DNA from: an uncultured Halocynthiibacter sp.
GTDB taxonomy: Bacteria > Pseudomonadota > Alphaproteobacteria > Rhodobacterales > Rhodobacteraceae
DNA: 64,000 nucleotides
Direction of reading: 5' to 3'
Assembly: GCA_947503035.1 (NCBI GenBank)
Contig: CANNCD010000004.1
Coordinates: 203,067 to 267,066, forward strand
This document shows positions 1 to 9,404 of this stretch, piece by piece; the stretch's first letter is position 1; the number at the start of each line of letters is the position of its first letter. The notes beneath the pieces were generated by a model. The model worked only from the letters and a program-made list of their open reading frames with translations, did not search any database and was not told the origin of the DNA. The position numbers were made by a program, and so were the translations under genes.

Positions 1-8
1 ATCGTTCT

Positions 9-1289
9 CTAGGAGCGTGGCACGCCGTTTATCCACGTGGCGGTGATCGCACGGTCATCGCCCATCATTATCGTCGCGAACAGGGCATCCCAGATCGTTT
101 TGGCGCGGCTTGCGCGCTGGGCGATCGCCGCGGTTGATGCGAGATCAAGCACAACCAAATCCGCTTCGTTCCCTGCGCGTAGATTGCCAATTTTGTCGTC
201 CATACGAATGGCGCGCGCAGACCCAGCCGTGGCTAGCCAATAGAGTTCCGACGCATGAAGCGGCCGCCCCCGAAGTTGCCCGATTTCATAGGTGGCGGCC
301 ATGGTGCGCAGCATCGAAAAGGACGACCCGCCACCGGTGTCCGTGGCAAGACCGATCCGATGGCCGTCCGCCATGAGACCCCCCATATCGAACAAGCCCG
401 AGCCGATAAACGTATTGGATGTGGGGCAATGGATCAGGCTCGCGTCGACCTCTCGAAGGCGGTCTTTTTCGCGGTCTTCCAGATAAATCGCATGGCCGTA
501 CAACCCATTCGCGCCCAACAGGCCGTGCTGTTCATAAGTATCAAGGTAATCGCGCGCCGCGGGATAAAGCGATTTGACCCACTCGATTTCGTCGACCTGC
601 TCGGACAAATGTGTCTGCATCAAACAGGTCGGATGCTCGGACCAAAGCGCGCCAAGTGCCGAGAGCTGTTCTGGTGTGGAGGTCGGCGAAAAGCGGGGCG
701 TGATCGCATAGGTCGCCCGCCCAGTCCCGTGCCATTTTTCGATCAGTGCCTTGGATTGGTCATAGGCGGTTTGCGCCGTGTCACAAAGGCCATCGGGGGC
801 GTTGCGATCCATACAGGTTTTTCCCGCAACAACACGCATTCCACGCGCGGCGGCGGCCTCAAAAATCGCATCGACGCTGGCGGGATGAATGGTGGCATAG
901 GTCACGATGGTGGTCGTGCCGTTATCGATCACCAGATCAAGATACATATCCGCCATTTTGCGCGCATACGCAGGGTCGGCAAAACGCATTTCTTCGGGGA
1001 AGGTATAGGAATTTAGCCAATCAATCAGACGCTTGCCCCAGCTGGCGATGATTCCGGTTTGCGGGTAATGCACATGCGCATCGACAAACCCAGCAGTGAT
1101 GAGCCCATCGCCATAGTCGATGATTTGCGCCTGCGGATATGTGGCGCGCATCACGTCAGCTGTGCCGGTTGCAATGATCATTCCGCCATCGACAACCACG
1201 CCGCCACGGCGCTCAAACGTTGCCGCCTCAATCCCAAGATCAAAGGGCGAGTCTGAAAACCCGAGGGTCTGACCAAGAAGCAATTTCAC
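9..1289 (-). CDS. guaD: Guanine deaminase
   Basis: Amidohydrolase of 426 aa that converts guanine to xanthine and ammonia in purine salvage/catabolism. The metal-binding HxH is seen in DAHVHYPQTG near residue 80. Further family landmarks are QTHLSEQ, GHAIYL and the late metal Asp in ATDTGGGSS. The open frame extends 32 codons further upstream, but I chose the GTG at 1289-1287: it is preceded by AAGGA at 7-base spacing and its product begins at the usual family position (VKLLLGQ). It is divergent from mgtE, and no other purine-catabolism gene is visible, though the window ends right after its stop. Function is inferred from the family; other aminohydrolases (for example chlorohydrolase-like) are less likely given the whole motif set. 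Confidence 0.9.
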   Translation of the reverse strand: MKLLLGQTLGFSDSPFDLGIEAATFERRGGVVVDGGMIIATGTADVMRATYPQAQIIDYGDGLITAGFVDAHVHYPQTGIIASWGKRLIDWLNSYTFPEEMRFADPAYARKMADMYLDLVIDNGTTTIVTYATIHPASVDAIFEAAAARGMRVVAGKTCMDRNAPDGLCDTAQTAYDQSKALIEKWHGTGRATYAITPRFSPTSTPEQLSALGALWSEHPTCLMQTHLSEQVDEIEWVKSLYPAARDYLDTYEQHGLLGANGLYGHAIYLEDREKDRLREVDASLIHCPTSNTFIGSGLFDMGGLMADGHRIGLATDTGGGSSFSMLRTMAATYEIGQLRGRPLHASELYWLATAGSARAIRMDDKIGNLRAGNEADLVVLDLASTAAIAQRASRAKTIWDALFATIMMGDDRAITATWINGVPRS

Positions 1290-1426
1290 ACGGCGTTCCT
1301 TATTCTGTTGTGTCAATATTAGGCATCGGCGCCCCAAACGTAAATTCGTATAATCCTGAAACAGTTTAGCCTGTTTCTTGGGCAATCAATTCGATAGGGT
1401 CAAAGAGACAAGACGGGGGCTTCGGC

Positions 1427-2809
1427 ATGACAACAGAACAGCTCGAATTGGTGCAAGACGAAGACCGCACCTATCACCTTAGCCAAAAATCCGTAGCGGC
1501 CGTCGTAGAGGCGGCCCTTGCTGGGGATATCAATCGCGTGGTTCGGTTTCTTGAACCGCTGCATGCGGCAGACATTGCCGACCTTTTGGAGCAAATCAAC
1601 GCGGCGGAACGTCATGCGATTTTGACCGCGTGGCGTGGGGAATTCGACGGGGATGTTTTGTCCGAATTGGACGAATCACTGCGCGAAGAAGTGATCAATA
1701 TTCTTGCGCCGCAGGATCTTGCTGATGCGGTTCGGGAACTTGAAACCGACGACGTTGTGGATCTGATTGAGGATCTCGATGCGCCCCAACAAGAGGCGGT
1801 TCTTGAAACCCTTCCCACGGCGGATCGTGCGGCGGTCGAACAATCCCTGACCTTCCCTGAGAATTCCGCCGGCCGATTGATGCAACGTGAAACCGTTGCT
1901 GGTGCCGAACATTGGACGGTGGGCGATGCGATCAATTTCTTGCGCGCGGAAACCGCTCTTCCGGATCAATTCTATCACATGATCCTTGTCGACCCGAGCA
2001 TGACCCCCGTTGGCTATGTCACCTTGGGCAAGATGTTGTCGACGGATCATTCCGTCCCATTGGTGGATATTGTCGAAGACAGTTTCCGTACCTTTCACGT
2101 TGCCCAGCCCGAAGAAGACGTGGCCTATGCGTTTAACCAATATCACCTGATTTCTGCGCCGGTGGTTGATGATTACGACCGTTTGGTTGGGGTGATTACC
2201 ATTGATGATGCGATGGCCGTTTTGGATGACGTGGCAGAAGAGGACATTCTGCGATTGGCGGGTGTCTCCGAGGGGAGCCTGTCTGACCGCGTGATCGAAA
2301 CCACCAAGCAACGGTTCCCGTGGTTGGCGGTCAATTTGGTGACGGCGATTTTGGCGTCCCTTGTGATTGCCCAGTTCGAAGACGCGATTTCCACCGTTGT
2401 TGCGCTTGCGGTTTTGATGCCGATTGTCGCGTCGATGGGCGGGAATGCCGGTACTCAAAGTTTGACGGTGGCGGTGCGTGCCCTTGCGACCAAGGACATC
2501 ACATCCGCCAACGTGCTGCGCGTTATTCGCCGCGAGGTTTTGGTTGGCCTGTTCAATGGTATCATTTTTGCGGTGCTGATCGGCCTGATTGGGTTCTTTT
2601 GGTTCGGCAGTGCCGCGCTTGGCGGAGTCATTGCCACAGCGATGGTCGTGAATATGGTCGTCGCGGGGCTGGCAGGTGTGATGGTGCCCGTTGGGCTTGA
2701 GCGGGTGGGAATCGATCCCGCGCTTGCGTCCGGTGCCTTTGTGACGACCGTGACGGATGTTGTCGGGTTCTTTGCATTCTTGGGTCTGGCCGCATTGGTC
2801 TTGTTGTGA
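1427..2809 (+). CDS. mgtE: Magnesium transporter MgtE
   Basis: Inner-membrane Mg2+ channel of 460 aa. The order is typical: a cytoplasmic MgtE N domain (about 30-130), two CBS domains (about 135-260, including VIVTIDDAMAVLDD-like Mg-sensing segments), and a C-terminal membrane domain with about five helices from residue 290. The conserved SMGGNAGTQSLTVAVRA pore segment is present near 345. Family knowledge says the CBS/N domains close the pore at high Mg2+, so regulation may be mainly at the protein level. I see no M-box-like leader in the 137 bases upstream. Its stop TGA overlaps the ATG of the next gene (TGATG), suggesting coupling. Confidence 0.95.
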   Translation: MTTEQLELVQDEDRTYHLSQKSVAAVVEAALAGDINRVVRFLEPLHAADIADLLEQINAAERHAILTAWRGEFDGDVLSELDESLREEVINILAPQDLADAVRELETDDVVDLIEDLDAPQQEAVLETLPTADRAAVEQSLTFPENSAGRLMQRETVAGAEHWTVGDAINFLRAETALPDQFYHMILVDPSMTPVGYVTLGKMLSTDHSVPLVDIVEDSFRTFHVAQPEEDVAYAFNQYHLISAPVVDDYDRLVGVITIDDAMAVLDDVAEEDILRLAGVSEGSLSDRVIETTKQRFPWLAVNLVTAILASLVIAQFEDAISTVVALAVLMPIVASMGGNAGTQSLTVAVRALATKDITSANVLRVIRREVLVGLFNGIIFAVLIGLIGFFWFGSAALGGVIATAMVVNMVVAGLAGVMVPVGLERVGIDPALASGAFVTTVTDVVGFFAFLGLAALVLL

Positions 2810-3348
2810 TGGATAAATCCCCCTTCCGTAAGGCCGCGTTTGCCGCCCGCAAGGTCGCCCACGCAGAAGGTCTGGATGCCGCCGCCAATGCCCTGTTGCA
2901 GGCCGAATTGGCCGCGTTCAGCGACGCATCAATAGCGGGCTATATGCCGATCCGCACGGAAATTAGCCCTCTCAAAACGATGGATACGCACCGCGGAGTT
3001 GTCTCGGTGCCTGTTATCCAAGCAGAGGCGATGCCGTTGAAATTCGCCCGCTGGCACGACGGGGGAACCATGGTCGACGGGCCCTTTGGGGCGCAGGTCC
3101 CTGCGGAACTTGACTATGTTGAACCTACGGTTTTGATCGTACCGCTTGTGGGGTTTGATCGCGCTGGAAATCGGCTTGGATATGGCGGTGGGTTTTATGA
3201 CCGGACGCTTGAAATCCTGCGGGCGAAACGGCCAACCATCGCGATTGGCTTTGCCTATGAGGCGCAGAAATTGGACGATCTTCCGATTGAACCCACGGAT
3301 CAACCGCTTGATATGATTGTCACAGAACGTCGCGTGTTGCGTTTCTAA
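2809..3348 (+). CDS. 5-formyltetrahydrofolate cyclo-ligase
   Basis: Enzyme of 179 aa that converts 5-formyl-THF to 5,10-methenyl-THF using ATP, clearing a folate dead-end form. The N-terminal KSPFRKAAFAARK helix and the C-terminal nucleotide/substrate loop LGYGGGFYDRTL (about 125-137) are diagnostic. A GTG at 2806 is also possible, but the ATG at 2809 gives the common TGATG stop-start overlap with mgtE. It sits in a same-strand run with mgtE and the phosphoesterase. A link with thyA/folA near 41 kb is only thematic (folate metabolism), not an operon. Confidence 0.92.
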   Translation: MDKSPFRKAAFAARKVAHAEGLDAAANALLQAELAAFSDASIAGYMPIRTEISPLKTMDTHRGVVSVPVIQAEAMPLKFARWHDGGTMVDGPFGAQVPAELDYVEPTVLIVPLVGFDRAGNRLGYGGGFYDRTLEILRAKRPTIAIGFAYEAQKLDDLPIEPTDQPLDMIVTERRVLRF

Positions 3349-3384
3349 CTTGCCCTTTTGGCCCTCGCGGCCTAGGCAGTTACT

Positions 3385-4200
3385 ATGCGAATTTTGTTTC
3401 TAGGTGATGTGGTCGGGCGCGCTGGGCGTGCTGCGATCATCGAGCGGCTCCAAACCCTGCGCGATGCGTGGAAAATTGATTTTGTTGTCGTAAATGGCGA
3501 AAATGCGACGGGCGGCATGGGTCTGTCTGGCGGTCATGCCAAGGCGTTGTTGGATGCTGGGGCGGATTGTCTGACCCTTGGGGATCACGCCTTTGATCAA
3601 CGCGATATGCTGTCGTATATCGACCAAGACAGCCGTATCATTCGTCCTCTGAACTTTGCCAAAGATGCGCCCGGTCGCGGTGCGCGCCTGTTTGATGCGG
3701 GTCGTGGTCGCAAGATCTTGGTGGCGCAGGTTCTGGGTCAAGTGTTCATGAAACGCCCGTTTGATGATCCATTTTCCGCCATCGAGGCCGAGCTTAAGAA
3801 GCACCCCTTGGGCGGTATCGCGCAGGCGAGCCTTGTGGAAATCCACTGTGAGGCGACCAGCGAAAAGATGGGCATGGGGCATTGGTGTGATGGCCGCGCG
3901 TCCATGGTTGTTGGCACCCACACGCATATCCCGACGGGTGACGCACAGATCCTGCCCAAGGGCACGGCGTTCCAATCTGATGCGGGCATGTGTGGCGACT
4001 ATAATTCCGTGATCGGAATGGAAAAGGACGAACCTATGCGCCGTTTCATCACCGGCATGGGCAAGGGGCGTTTCACGCCAGCCACAGGTGAGGCGACCCT
4101 GTCGGGTCTATTCGTCGAAACCGATGATCGCACAGGTAAGGCGACGACGGTAAAAATGATCCGTGACGGTGGGCGGTTGGAGCAATCCCACCCCGTCTAG
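3385..4200 (+). CDS. YmdB-type metallophosphoesterase (TIGR00282 family)
   Basis: Protein of 271 aa covering the whole calcineurin-like fold of the YmdB family. Metal-ligand motifs are in order: GDVVGRAGR (N terminus), NGENATGG (about 35-45), GDHAFDQ (about 70) and GTHTHIPTGD (about 175-185). The Bacillus member hydrolyses 2',3'-cyclic nucleotides and affects RNA turnover and biofilm choice; in alphaproteobacteria the substrate is not established. It lies 36 bases after the 5-formyl-THF cyclo-ligase, a neighbourhood I associate with this family in Rhodobacteraceae. Family assignment is firm, cellular role open. Confidence 0.88.
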   Translation: MRILFLGDVVGRAGRAAIIERLQTLRDAWKIDFVVVNGENATGGMGLSGGHAKALLDAGADCLTLGDHAFDQRDMLSYIDQDSRIIRPLNFAKDAPGRGARLFDAGRGRKILVAQVLGQVFMKRPFDDPFSAIEAELKKHPLGGIAQASLVEIHCEATSEKMGMGHWCDGRASMVVGTHTHIPTGDAQILPKGTAFQSDAGMCGDYNSVIGMEKDEPMRRFITGMGKGRFTPATGEATLSGLFVETDDRTGKATTVKMIRDGGRLEQSHPV

Positions 4201-4266
4201 TGATCCAATGTCTTGCCCTTCAGGGGCGGGGCGCTAGACTATGACGAAACGGCTGAAAGAGTATCT

Positions 4267-6045
4267 ATGATTAACCTTCCCCTTTCTGAGACTGGCGATG
4301 CGGTTCTGACGCTTGGCGTTGTGGTGGTCATGTTCATCATGTTCCTACGCGAGCGCTATCCAACCGAGGTCGTCGCGCTTTGTGGGGTTGCGTTGATGTT
4401 GCTGTTTGGCCTGCTGCCCTATGACGCGGGCTTGGCCGTTCTGTCGAACCCTGCGCCGTGGACAATTGCGGCGATGTTTATCGTGATGGGGGCGTTGGTG
4501 CGGACCGGAGCCTTGGCGTGGGTGACACAATTCGCCGAGAAAAACGCCGAGACAAAACCCAAGCGCGCAATGGCTGCGATGATGGGGTTTGTGGTCACGT
4601 CTTCTGCCTTTGTTTCGAACACGCCTGTGGTTGTTGTGATGATCCCTGTGTTCGTTCAGCTGTCCAAGAAATTGGGCACTGTTCCGTCTAAGCTGTTGAT
4701 CCCATTGTCATATGCCGCAATCCTTGGGGGGACCATGACATTGATCGGGACCTCGACCAACCTGTTGGTGGATGGTGTGGCCCGCGCCAATGGTCTTGAG
4801 GGGTTCTCGATCTTTGAGGTCACTCCGCTTGGGATCATCCTTGTGATTTGGGGTATGATCTATCTTCGGTTCATTGCGCCGCGTCTGTTGCCCGAACGCG
4901 ATAGCATGGCGGGCATGTTGACCGACCGCTCCAAAAAGAAATTCTTTTCCGAGGCGGCGATCCCCCCCGAAAGTGACCTGATTGGTCGCGAGGTCACCGG
5001 CGTTCAACTGTTCAAACGCGAAGGCGTGCGATTGGTCGATGTGGTGCGTGGCGATGCGTCGCTTCGGCGTCGCCTTAAGGACGTAAAGCTCGAGGTTGGT
5101 GACCGCGTGATCCTGCGCACCGAGATGACCGAACTGTTGTCGCTTCAGCGGACCAAATCCTTGAAACGTGTGGACCAACTGTCTGCCGTTGAGACCAGCA
5201 CGGTTGAGGTGTTGATCACCCCGGGTTGCAAAATGATTGGGCGTTCGCTCGGCTCGATCCGTCTGCGTCGTCGTTATGGTATTTACCCGCTCGCCGCGCA
5301 CCGGAGCAATCAGAACCTTGGTCATCAGCTCGATGATCTGGTTGTGCGGGTCGGCGATACGCTCTTGCTTGAGGGCGCGCCCGAGGACATTCAACGTCTC
5401 GCGACTGATATGGGTTTGGTCGATGTGGCGACGCCAACGGACCGCGCGTTTCGCCGCAATCAGGCGCCGCTTGCGGTGGCGACAATGGTTGCGATGGTTG
5501 CGCTTGCTGGCCTCGGCGTTGCGCCGATTTTCTTGGTTGCGGTTCTGGCCGTGGCGGTCGTTTTGATCACCCGCTGTATCGATGCAGAAGAGGCGTTCTC
5601 GTTTATCGATGGTCGCCTGTTGGCGTTGATCTTTGCCATGCTTGGCATCGGTGCCGCGCTTGAACATACGGGGGCTGTGTCGTTGATTGTTGCGGCCATC
5701 GCACCCCTTCTTGAAATGTTACCGCCGTTCTTGATCGTCTGGGCGATCTATCTTTTGACGTCGGTTCTAACCGAACTTGTTTCGAACAACGCGGTTGCCG
5801 TGGTGGTCACACCGATTGCGATTGGCATGGCCGATGCGATGGGGATTGACGCGCGCCCGCTTGTTGTGGCGGTCATGGTTGCCGCCTCGGCCAGTTTCGC
5901 GACGCCGATTGGCTATCAGACGAACATGATGGTTTACGGCCCTGGTGGGTACAAATTTAGCGACTTTATGAAGGTGGGTATTCCGCTCAATCTGTCCGTC
6001 GGGCTGCTGGCCTCTGCGGTTATTCCCTTTATTTGGCCGCTATAA
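4267..6045 (+). CDS. SLC13/DASS-type permease with paired TrkA-C domains
   Basis: Membrane protein of 592 aa. About five helices lie in the first 200 residues, followed by a cytoplasmic insert (about 205-395) that contains two RCK_C/TrkA-C-like modules (each ending in VGDxxILRTE- or [13 protein letters not shown] strands), then six or more helices to the C terminus. Paired [11 protein letters not shown] (about 120) and [13 protein letters not shown] (about 515) are the inverted-repeat Na/anion motifs of the SLC13 fold. An upstream TTG (4213) keeps the frame open, but the ATG at 4267 follows GAAAGAG and begins just before the first hydrophobic stretch. The substrate (sulfate, di- or tricarboxylate, or other anion) cannot be told from sequence alone. 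Confidence 0.85.
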   Translation: MINLPLSETGDAVLTLGVVVVMFIMFLRERYPTEVVALCGVALMLLFGLLPYDAGLAVLSNPAPWTIAAMFIVMGALVRTGALAWVTQFAEKNAETKPKRAMAAMMGFVVTSSAFVSNTPVVVVMIPVFVQLSKKLGTVPSKLLIPLSYAAILGGTMTLIGTSTNLLVDGVARANGLEGFSIFEVTPLGIILVIWGMIYLRFIAPRLLPERDSMAGMLTDRSKKKFFSEAAIPPESDLIGREVTGVQLFKREGVRLVDVVRGDASLRRRLKDVKLEVGDRVILRTEMTELLSLQRTKSLKRVDQLSAVETSTVEVLITPGCKMIGRSLGSIRLRRRYGIYPLAAHRSNQNLGHQLDDLVVRVGDTLLLEGAPEDIQRLATDMGLVDVATPTDRAFRRNQAPLAVATMVAMVALAGLGVAPIFLVAVLAVAVVLITRCIDAEEAFSFIDGRLLALIFAMLGIGAALEHTGAVSLIVAAIAPLLEMLPPFLIVWAIYLLTSVLTELVSNNAVAVVVTPIAIGMADAMGIDARPLVVAVMVAASASFATPIGYQTNMMVYGPGGYKFSDFMKVGIPLNLSVGLLASAVIPFIWPL

Positions 6046-6118
6046 CCGCCTCTGGACTTGGCATTTTCGCGTCTCTGACATATTAAGTCACAAATCCAAT
6101 TTAATGCAGGAGCCCCTC

Positions 6119-6859
6119 ATGGCAGGCCACTCAAAATGGGCGAACATCCAACACCGCAAAGGTCGTCAGGATAAACTTCGGTCCAAGCTTTTCTCAAAGC
6201 TGTCCAAAGAGATCACAGTTGCGGCGAAAATGGGCGACCCTGATCCCGACAACAACCCACGTTTGCGCATGGCAATCAAAGAGGCGAAATCCGTTTCTGT
6301 GCCAAAGGACGTGATCGAACGCGCGATTAAAAAATCGCAAGCGGGCGAGGGTGATGATTACGAAGAAATCCGTTACGAGGGTTACGGCCCTGGTGGCGTT
6401 GCCGTGATCGTCGAAGCGATGACCGACAACCGCAACCGCACCGCGTCCTCTGTGCGTTCCACCTTTACCAAGGCCGGTGGGTCTTTGGGCGAAACCGGTT
6501 CCGTAGGTTTCATGTTCGAGCGCAAAGGCGAGATCGTCTATAACGCCGAAGTGGGCGATGAAGACACCGTGATGATGGCCGCAATCGAGGCCGGAGCAGA
6601 AGACAGCGAGTCCTCTGAGGACGGTCACGTGATCTATTGCCAAGATACTGATCTGCATGGTGTTTCCACCGCTCTTGAAAAAGAGTTGGGTGAATCTGTG
6701 ACGTCGAAATTGGTGTTCAAACCAACCACGACGGCGCCGCTTGATCTTGAAGGTATGCAAAAACTGATGAAGCTGATCGATGCGCTTGAGGATGACGATG
6801 ACATCCAACGTGTGACGTCCAACTTCGAAGCCTCTGACGAGGTGATGGCGCAGCTGTAA
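6119..6859 (+). CDS. YebC/PmpR-family translation factor/regulator
   Basis: Protein of 246 aa, full length for the family, starting [14 protein letters not shown], the hallmark N terminus. AGGAG lies 7 bases before the ATG at 6119; an alternative in-frame start at 6104 lies before this ribosome site and is less likely. The family is annotated as a transcriptional regulator. More recent work links YebC proteins to relief of ribosome stalling at proline-rich motifs, so either role is possible here. It is monocistronic by appearance, with a strong intrinsic terminator directly downstream. Confidence 0.93.
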   Translation: MAGHSKWANIQHRKGRQDKLRSKLFSKLSKEITVAAKMGDPDPDNNPRLRMAIKEAKSVSVPKDVIERAIKKSQAGEGDDYEEIRYEGYGPGGVAVIVEAMTDNRNRTASSVRSTFTKAGGSLGETGSVGFMFERKGEIVYNAEVGDEDTVMMAAIEAGAEDSESSEDGHVIYCQDTDLHGVSTALEKELGESVTSKLVFKPTTTAPLDLEGMQKLMKLIDALEDDDDIQRVTSNFEASDEVMAQL

Positions 6860-6877
6860 CGCGTCATCCATAGGTTC

Positions 6878-6907
6878 AAAAAGGGCGCCCCTGTGGCGCC
6901 TTTTTTA
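6878..6907. terminator. Intrinsic terminator after yebC, overlapping the argP stop
   Basis: A perfect 6-bp stem (GGCGCC at 6884-6889 and 6895-6900) with a 5-base loop is preceded by AAAA and followed by TTTTTT. The T tract contains the TAA stop of the convergent regulator gene (6905-6907). The same structure reads as a terminator from the other side (A tract becomes T tract), so it can serve both genes. Confidence 0.85.
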
Positions 6908-7774
6908 TTGGAGTGCCGTGCGCGCGGATCGTTTCAATGCCCGCGTCAAATCCGTCAACGCATGGCCCATGTGACGGTTGATTTGCCAGAACAGCGGCAC
7001 GTCATAGACCAGATCAGGGTCAAGCGACACAAGCCGCCCCTCGGCCAATTCGCGGCGGATCAGATGTTCGGGGTTCATACCCCAACCAAGCCCCGCCAGC
7101 GCCCCGTCGACAAAGCCCTGCGTCGACGGCACCCAATGGGTCGGGGCGGCGATGACCTTGCCGGTTTTGCGTTTGATCCAATCCGCCTGAAGCCCGTCAT
7201 TTTGGTTAAACACCATGGTCGGCGCATGGGCCAAGGCATCGGCGGTGACCCCATCGGGGAACCACCGTTCCATGAATGCCGGACTGGCCGAGGCGCAATA
7301 TCGAAGCGCCCCAAGCGGATGCACATCACACCCCTGCACCGGTTTTTCGCGCGCGGTGACGGCGCCGACCACCTCACCCCGTCGAAGCCAATCTGCGCTG
7401 TGATCTTGGTCCTCGACGGCGATATCAAACAACAAGTCAGGACAGTCCGCCATGGCCGGAACGATCCACGTGGCAAGGCTATCTGCATTGACCGCAATGC
7501 GCACCGACGTCCACGGACCGGTCTGTTCTTTGCCTGCCTCAAGGCCGCGCTCCAACACCTGAACCTGTTCATAGTGCCGCGCCAGTCGGGCACCCAATTC
7601 TGTCGCTTGTGTCGGGGTTTCACGCAACACAAGGATGGCGCCAAACTGTTCCTCAAGGGCTTTGATCCGCTGTGACACGGCCGATTGTGTCACCCCAAGA
7701 TGCGCCGCGGCGGTCTCAAAGCTTCCTGTGCGCAGAACCGCGGCGAGGGTCGCCAGTTGGGTATAGTCGAACAT
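6905..7774 (-). CDS. argP: LysR-family regulator, ArgP type
   Basis: Regulator of 289 aa with an N-terminal winged helix (LRTGSFETAAAHLGVTQSAVSQRI, described here only by its key residues AAHLG and SQSAVSQR-like turn) and a C-terminal effector domain. The assignment to ArgP (IciA) rests on divergent placement next to the LysE/ArgO exporter and on family-wide features such as MFDYTQLATLAAVL at the start. ArgP proteins sense arginine/lysine and activate argO. The 83-base divergent spacer probably holds the binding site. Other LysE-linked LysR regulators remain possible. Confidence 0.82.
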   Translation of the reverse strand: MFDYTQLATLAAVLRTGSFETAAAHLGVTQSAVSQRIKALEEQFGAILVLRETPTQATELGARLARHYEQVQVLERGLEAGKEQTGPWTSVRIAVNADSLATWIVPAMADCPDLLFDIAVEDQDHSADWLRRGEVVGAVTAREKPVQGCDVHPLGALRYCASASPAFMERWFPDGVTADALAHAPTMVFNQNDGLQADWIKRKTGKVIAAPTHWVPSTQGFVDGALAGLGWGMNPEHLIRRELAEGRLVSLDPDLVYDVPLFWQINRHMGHALTDLTRALKRSARTALQ

Positions 7775-7791
7775 TAGCCGCTCTTATGTGT

Positions 7792-7818
7792 GATTATCAT
7801 TATGAATTTGAATTAATC
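7792..7818. promoter_or_regulatory. Candidate ArgP operator between argP and argO
   Basis: An AT-rich segment in the divergent spacer carries GATTA at 7792-7796 and its complement TAATC at 7814-7818. This imperfect dyad is compatible with a LysR T-N11-A site. It is seen in sequence; the protein-DNA pairing is inferred from position only. Confidence 0.35.
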
Positions 7819-7857
7819 AGATGCGGCGCGGTATGACCAACAAAAAAGGAGAACATC

Positions 7858-8457
7858 ATGCAGCCCATCATCGCCGGTTTCGGAGTGAGCCTCAGCCTTA
7901 TTGTGGCGATTGGCGCGCAGAATGCCTTTGTCCTGCGCCAAGGGATCTTGCGCGAACATGTTCTGCCGGTCGTGCTATTTTGTGCCTGTACCGATGCGAT
8001 TTTGATCTGGGCGGGGATCGTTGGATTCGGCGCGGTAACGGACGCCGCGCCATGGGCGTTGGTTGCGATGCGTTGGGCGGGGGCGGCGTTTTTGTTTGTC
8101 TATGGCGCCATGAATTTCCGCTCAGCTTGGCGGGGCGGGGCGTCGATTGACGTGGACGGAGCGGCGCCGACGTCGCTTGGGCGGACCATGACCGTGTTAT
8201 TCGCGATGACTTGGCTTAATCCGCATGTCTATTTGGATACGGTGGGTTTGATTGGCGCGGTCGCACAAGGCTATGACGGCGCCGAGCTTGCCTTTGGGGT
8301 CGGGGCGACGATGGCATCCGCGACGTTTTTCTTCACGCTCGGCTATGGGGCGCGGCTCTTGGTGCCGCTGTTTCGCAAGCCACGCGCCTGGCAGGTGCTT
8401 GATCTATTGATCGGTGTGGTCATGTGGACGATTGCGGTGGGGCTTTTGATCGACTAG
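7858..8457 (+). CDS. argO: LysE/ArgO-family basic amino acid exporter
   Basis: Inner-membrane exporter of 199 aa, the normal family length, with six predicted hydrophobic segments. The signature GAQNAFVLRQGILREH occurs at about 20-36, and WLNPHVYLDTVGLIG at about 120-135 is the second conserved patch. AAGGAG precedes the ATG with good spacing. The role is to relieve toxic arginine or lysine (or canavanine-like analogues) by export, induced by the divergent ArgP-type regulator. Confidence 0.9.
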   Translation: MQPIIAGFGVSLSLIVAIGAQNAFVLRQGILREHVLPVVLFCACTDAILIWAGIVGFGAVTDAAPWALVAMRWAGAAFLFVYGAMNFRSAWRGGASIDVDGAAPTSLGRTMTVLFAMTWLNPHVYLDTVGLIGAVAQGYDGAELAFGVGATMASATFFFTLGYGARLLVPLFRKPRAWQVLDLLIGVVMWTIAVGLLID

Positions 8458-8501
8458 ATCAAAGAAGGACGAACCCGCGTCCCCAGTAGGATCAACACCC
8501 C

Positions 8502-9404
8502 ATGTCTCCATCGCCCACGCCCCAGCGCCCCCTTTTGGGTGCCTTCTATATGCTTCTGACTGGCTTGCTTTTTGTGGGTATGACGACGGTTATTAAATCC
8601 ATCGGCTCAGAGTTGCCATCCATCGAGATCGCCTTTTTGCGGTTCGTTTTTGGGGCGATCGCCTTTCTTCCAATGGTATGTCGCAGCCCCGATAAGTTCG
8701 CATTTGATCGCGGCCTTTTGGGGTTGTTTTCATTGCGCGGGGCCTGCCACGTTGCGGGGACGGGCATGTGGTTCTATGCCCTGACGGTGATTGATCTGTC
8801 CGATGTGACCGCGATCAACTATATGGTCCCGATTTTCTTGACGATTGGTGCGGCGTTGATTTTCGGCGAACGTCTGGCGTGGATGCGGATTTGCGCCATT
8901 ATCGTGGCCTTTGTCGGGGTTCTTATTATCCTTCGTCCTGGATTTCAGGTCATCGAGCTGGGCCATATCGCGATGATGTGCGGCACTGTTGGCTTGGCAG
9001 GGTCATACCTCTTGGCCAAGCGTCTGTCACAAGAGGCAGACGTGTCCGTCGTTGTGGCGATGATGTCCTTTACGGCGGCGATTGGGATGGCGCCCTTTGC
9101 GCTGGCGGTTTGGGTAGCGCCCAGCCTGAGTGAGCTTCTTTTTTGCTGTTTGATCGCGGCGATGGCCAGTGCGGCACACTACTTTATGACCGTGGCATTC
9201 AAAGCCGCGCCGATGGTGGTGGTCCAGCCAGTGAGTTTTCTTCAACTGGTTTGGGCGACGTTGCTTGGGGCGGTCATGTTTGGCGAGGCCATCGACGGGT
9301 TTGTCGTGCTGGGCGGCATCATCATTGTCGCGTCGGTGAGCTTTATCACTTGGCGCGAAACGGTTGTAAAACGGGCTAGTGCTTCCGATAAAACGCCAGC
9401 ATGA
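8502..9404 (+). CDS. EamA-domain transporter (DMT superfamily)
   Basis: Membrane protein of 300 aa built as two EamA repeats of five helices each (about 12-140 and 152-285). The conserved end of the first repeat appears as FGERLAWMRICAIIVAFVGV. The substrate is unknown; relatives export amino acids, nucleosides or metabolites. The last 29 bases overlap the convergent hydrolase gene, so both C termini are read from the same DNA. Confidence 0.85.
   Translation: MSPSPTPQRPLLGAFYMLLTGLLFVGMTTVIKSIGSELPSIEIAFLRFVFGAIAFLPMVCRSPDKFAFDRGLLGLFSLRGACHVAGTGMWFYALTVIDLSDVTAINYMVPIFLTIGAALIFGERLAWMRICAIIVAFVGVLIILRPGFQVIELGHIAMMCGTVGLAGSYLLAKRLSQEADVSVVVAMMSFTAAIGMAPFALAVWVAPSLSELLFCCLIAAMASAAHYFMTVAFKAAPMVVVQPVSFLQLVWATLLGAVMFGEAIDGFVVLGGIIIVASVSFITWRETVVKRASASDKTPA

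Noticed and set aside
1290..1426. Possible Mg-sensing riboswitch before mgtE
   Set aside because: No paired helices typical of an M-box or similar aptamer could be seen in the short spacer.
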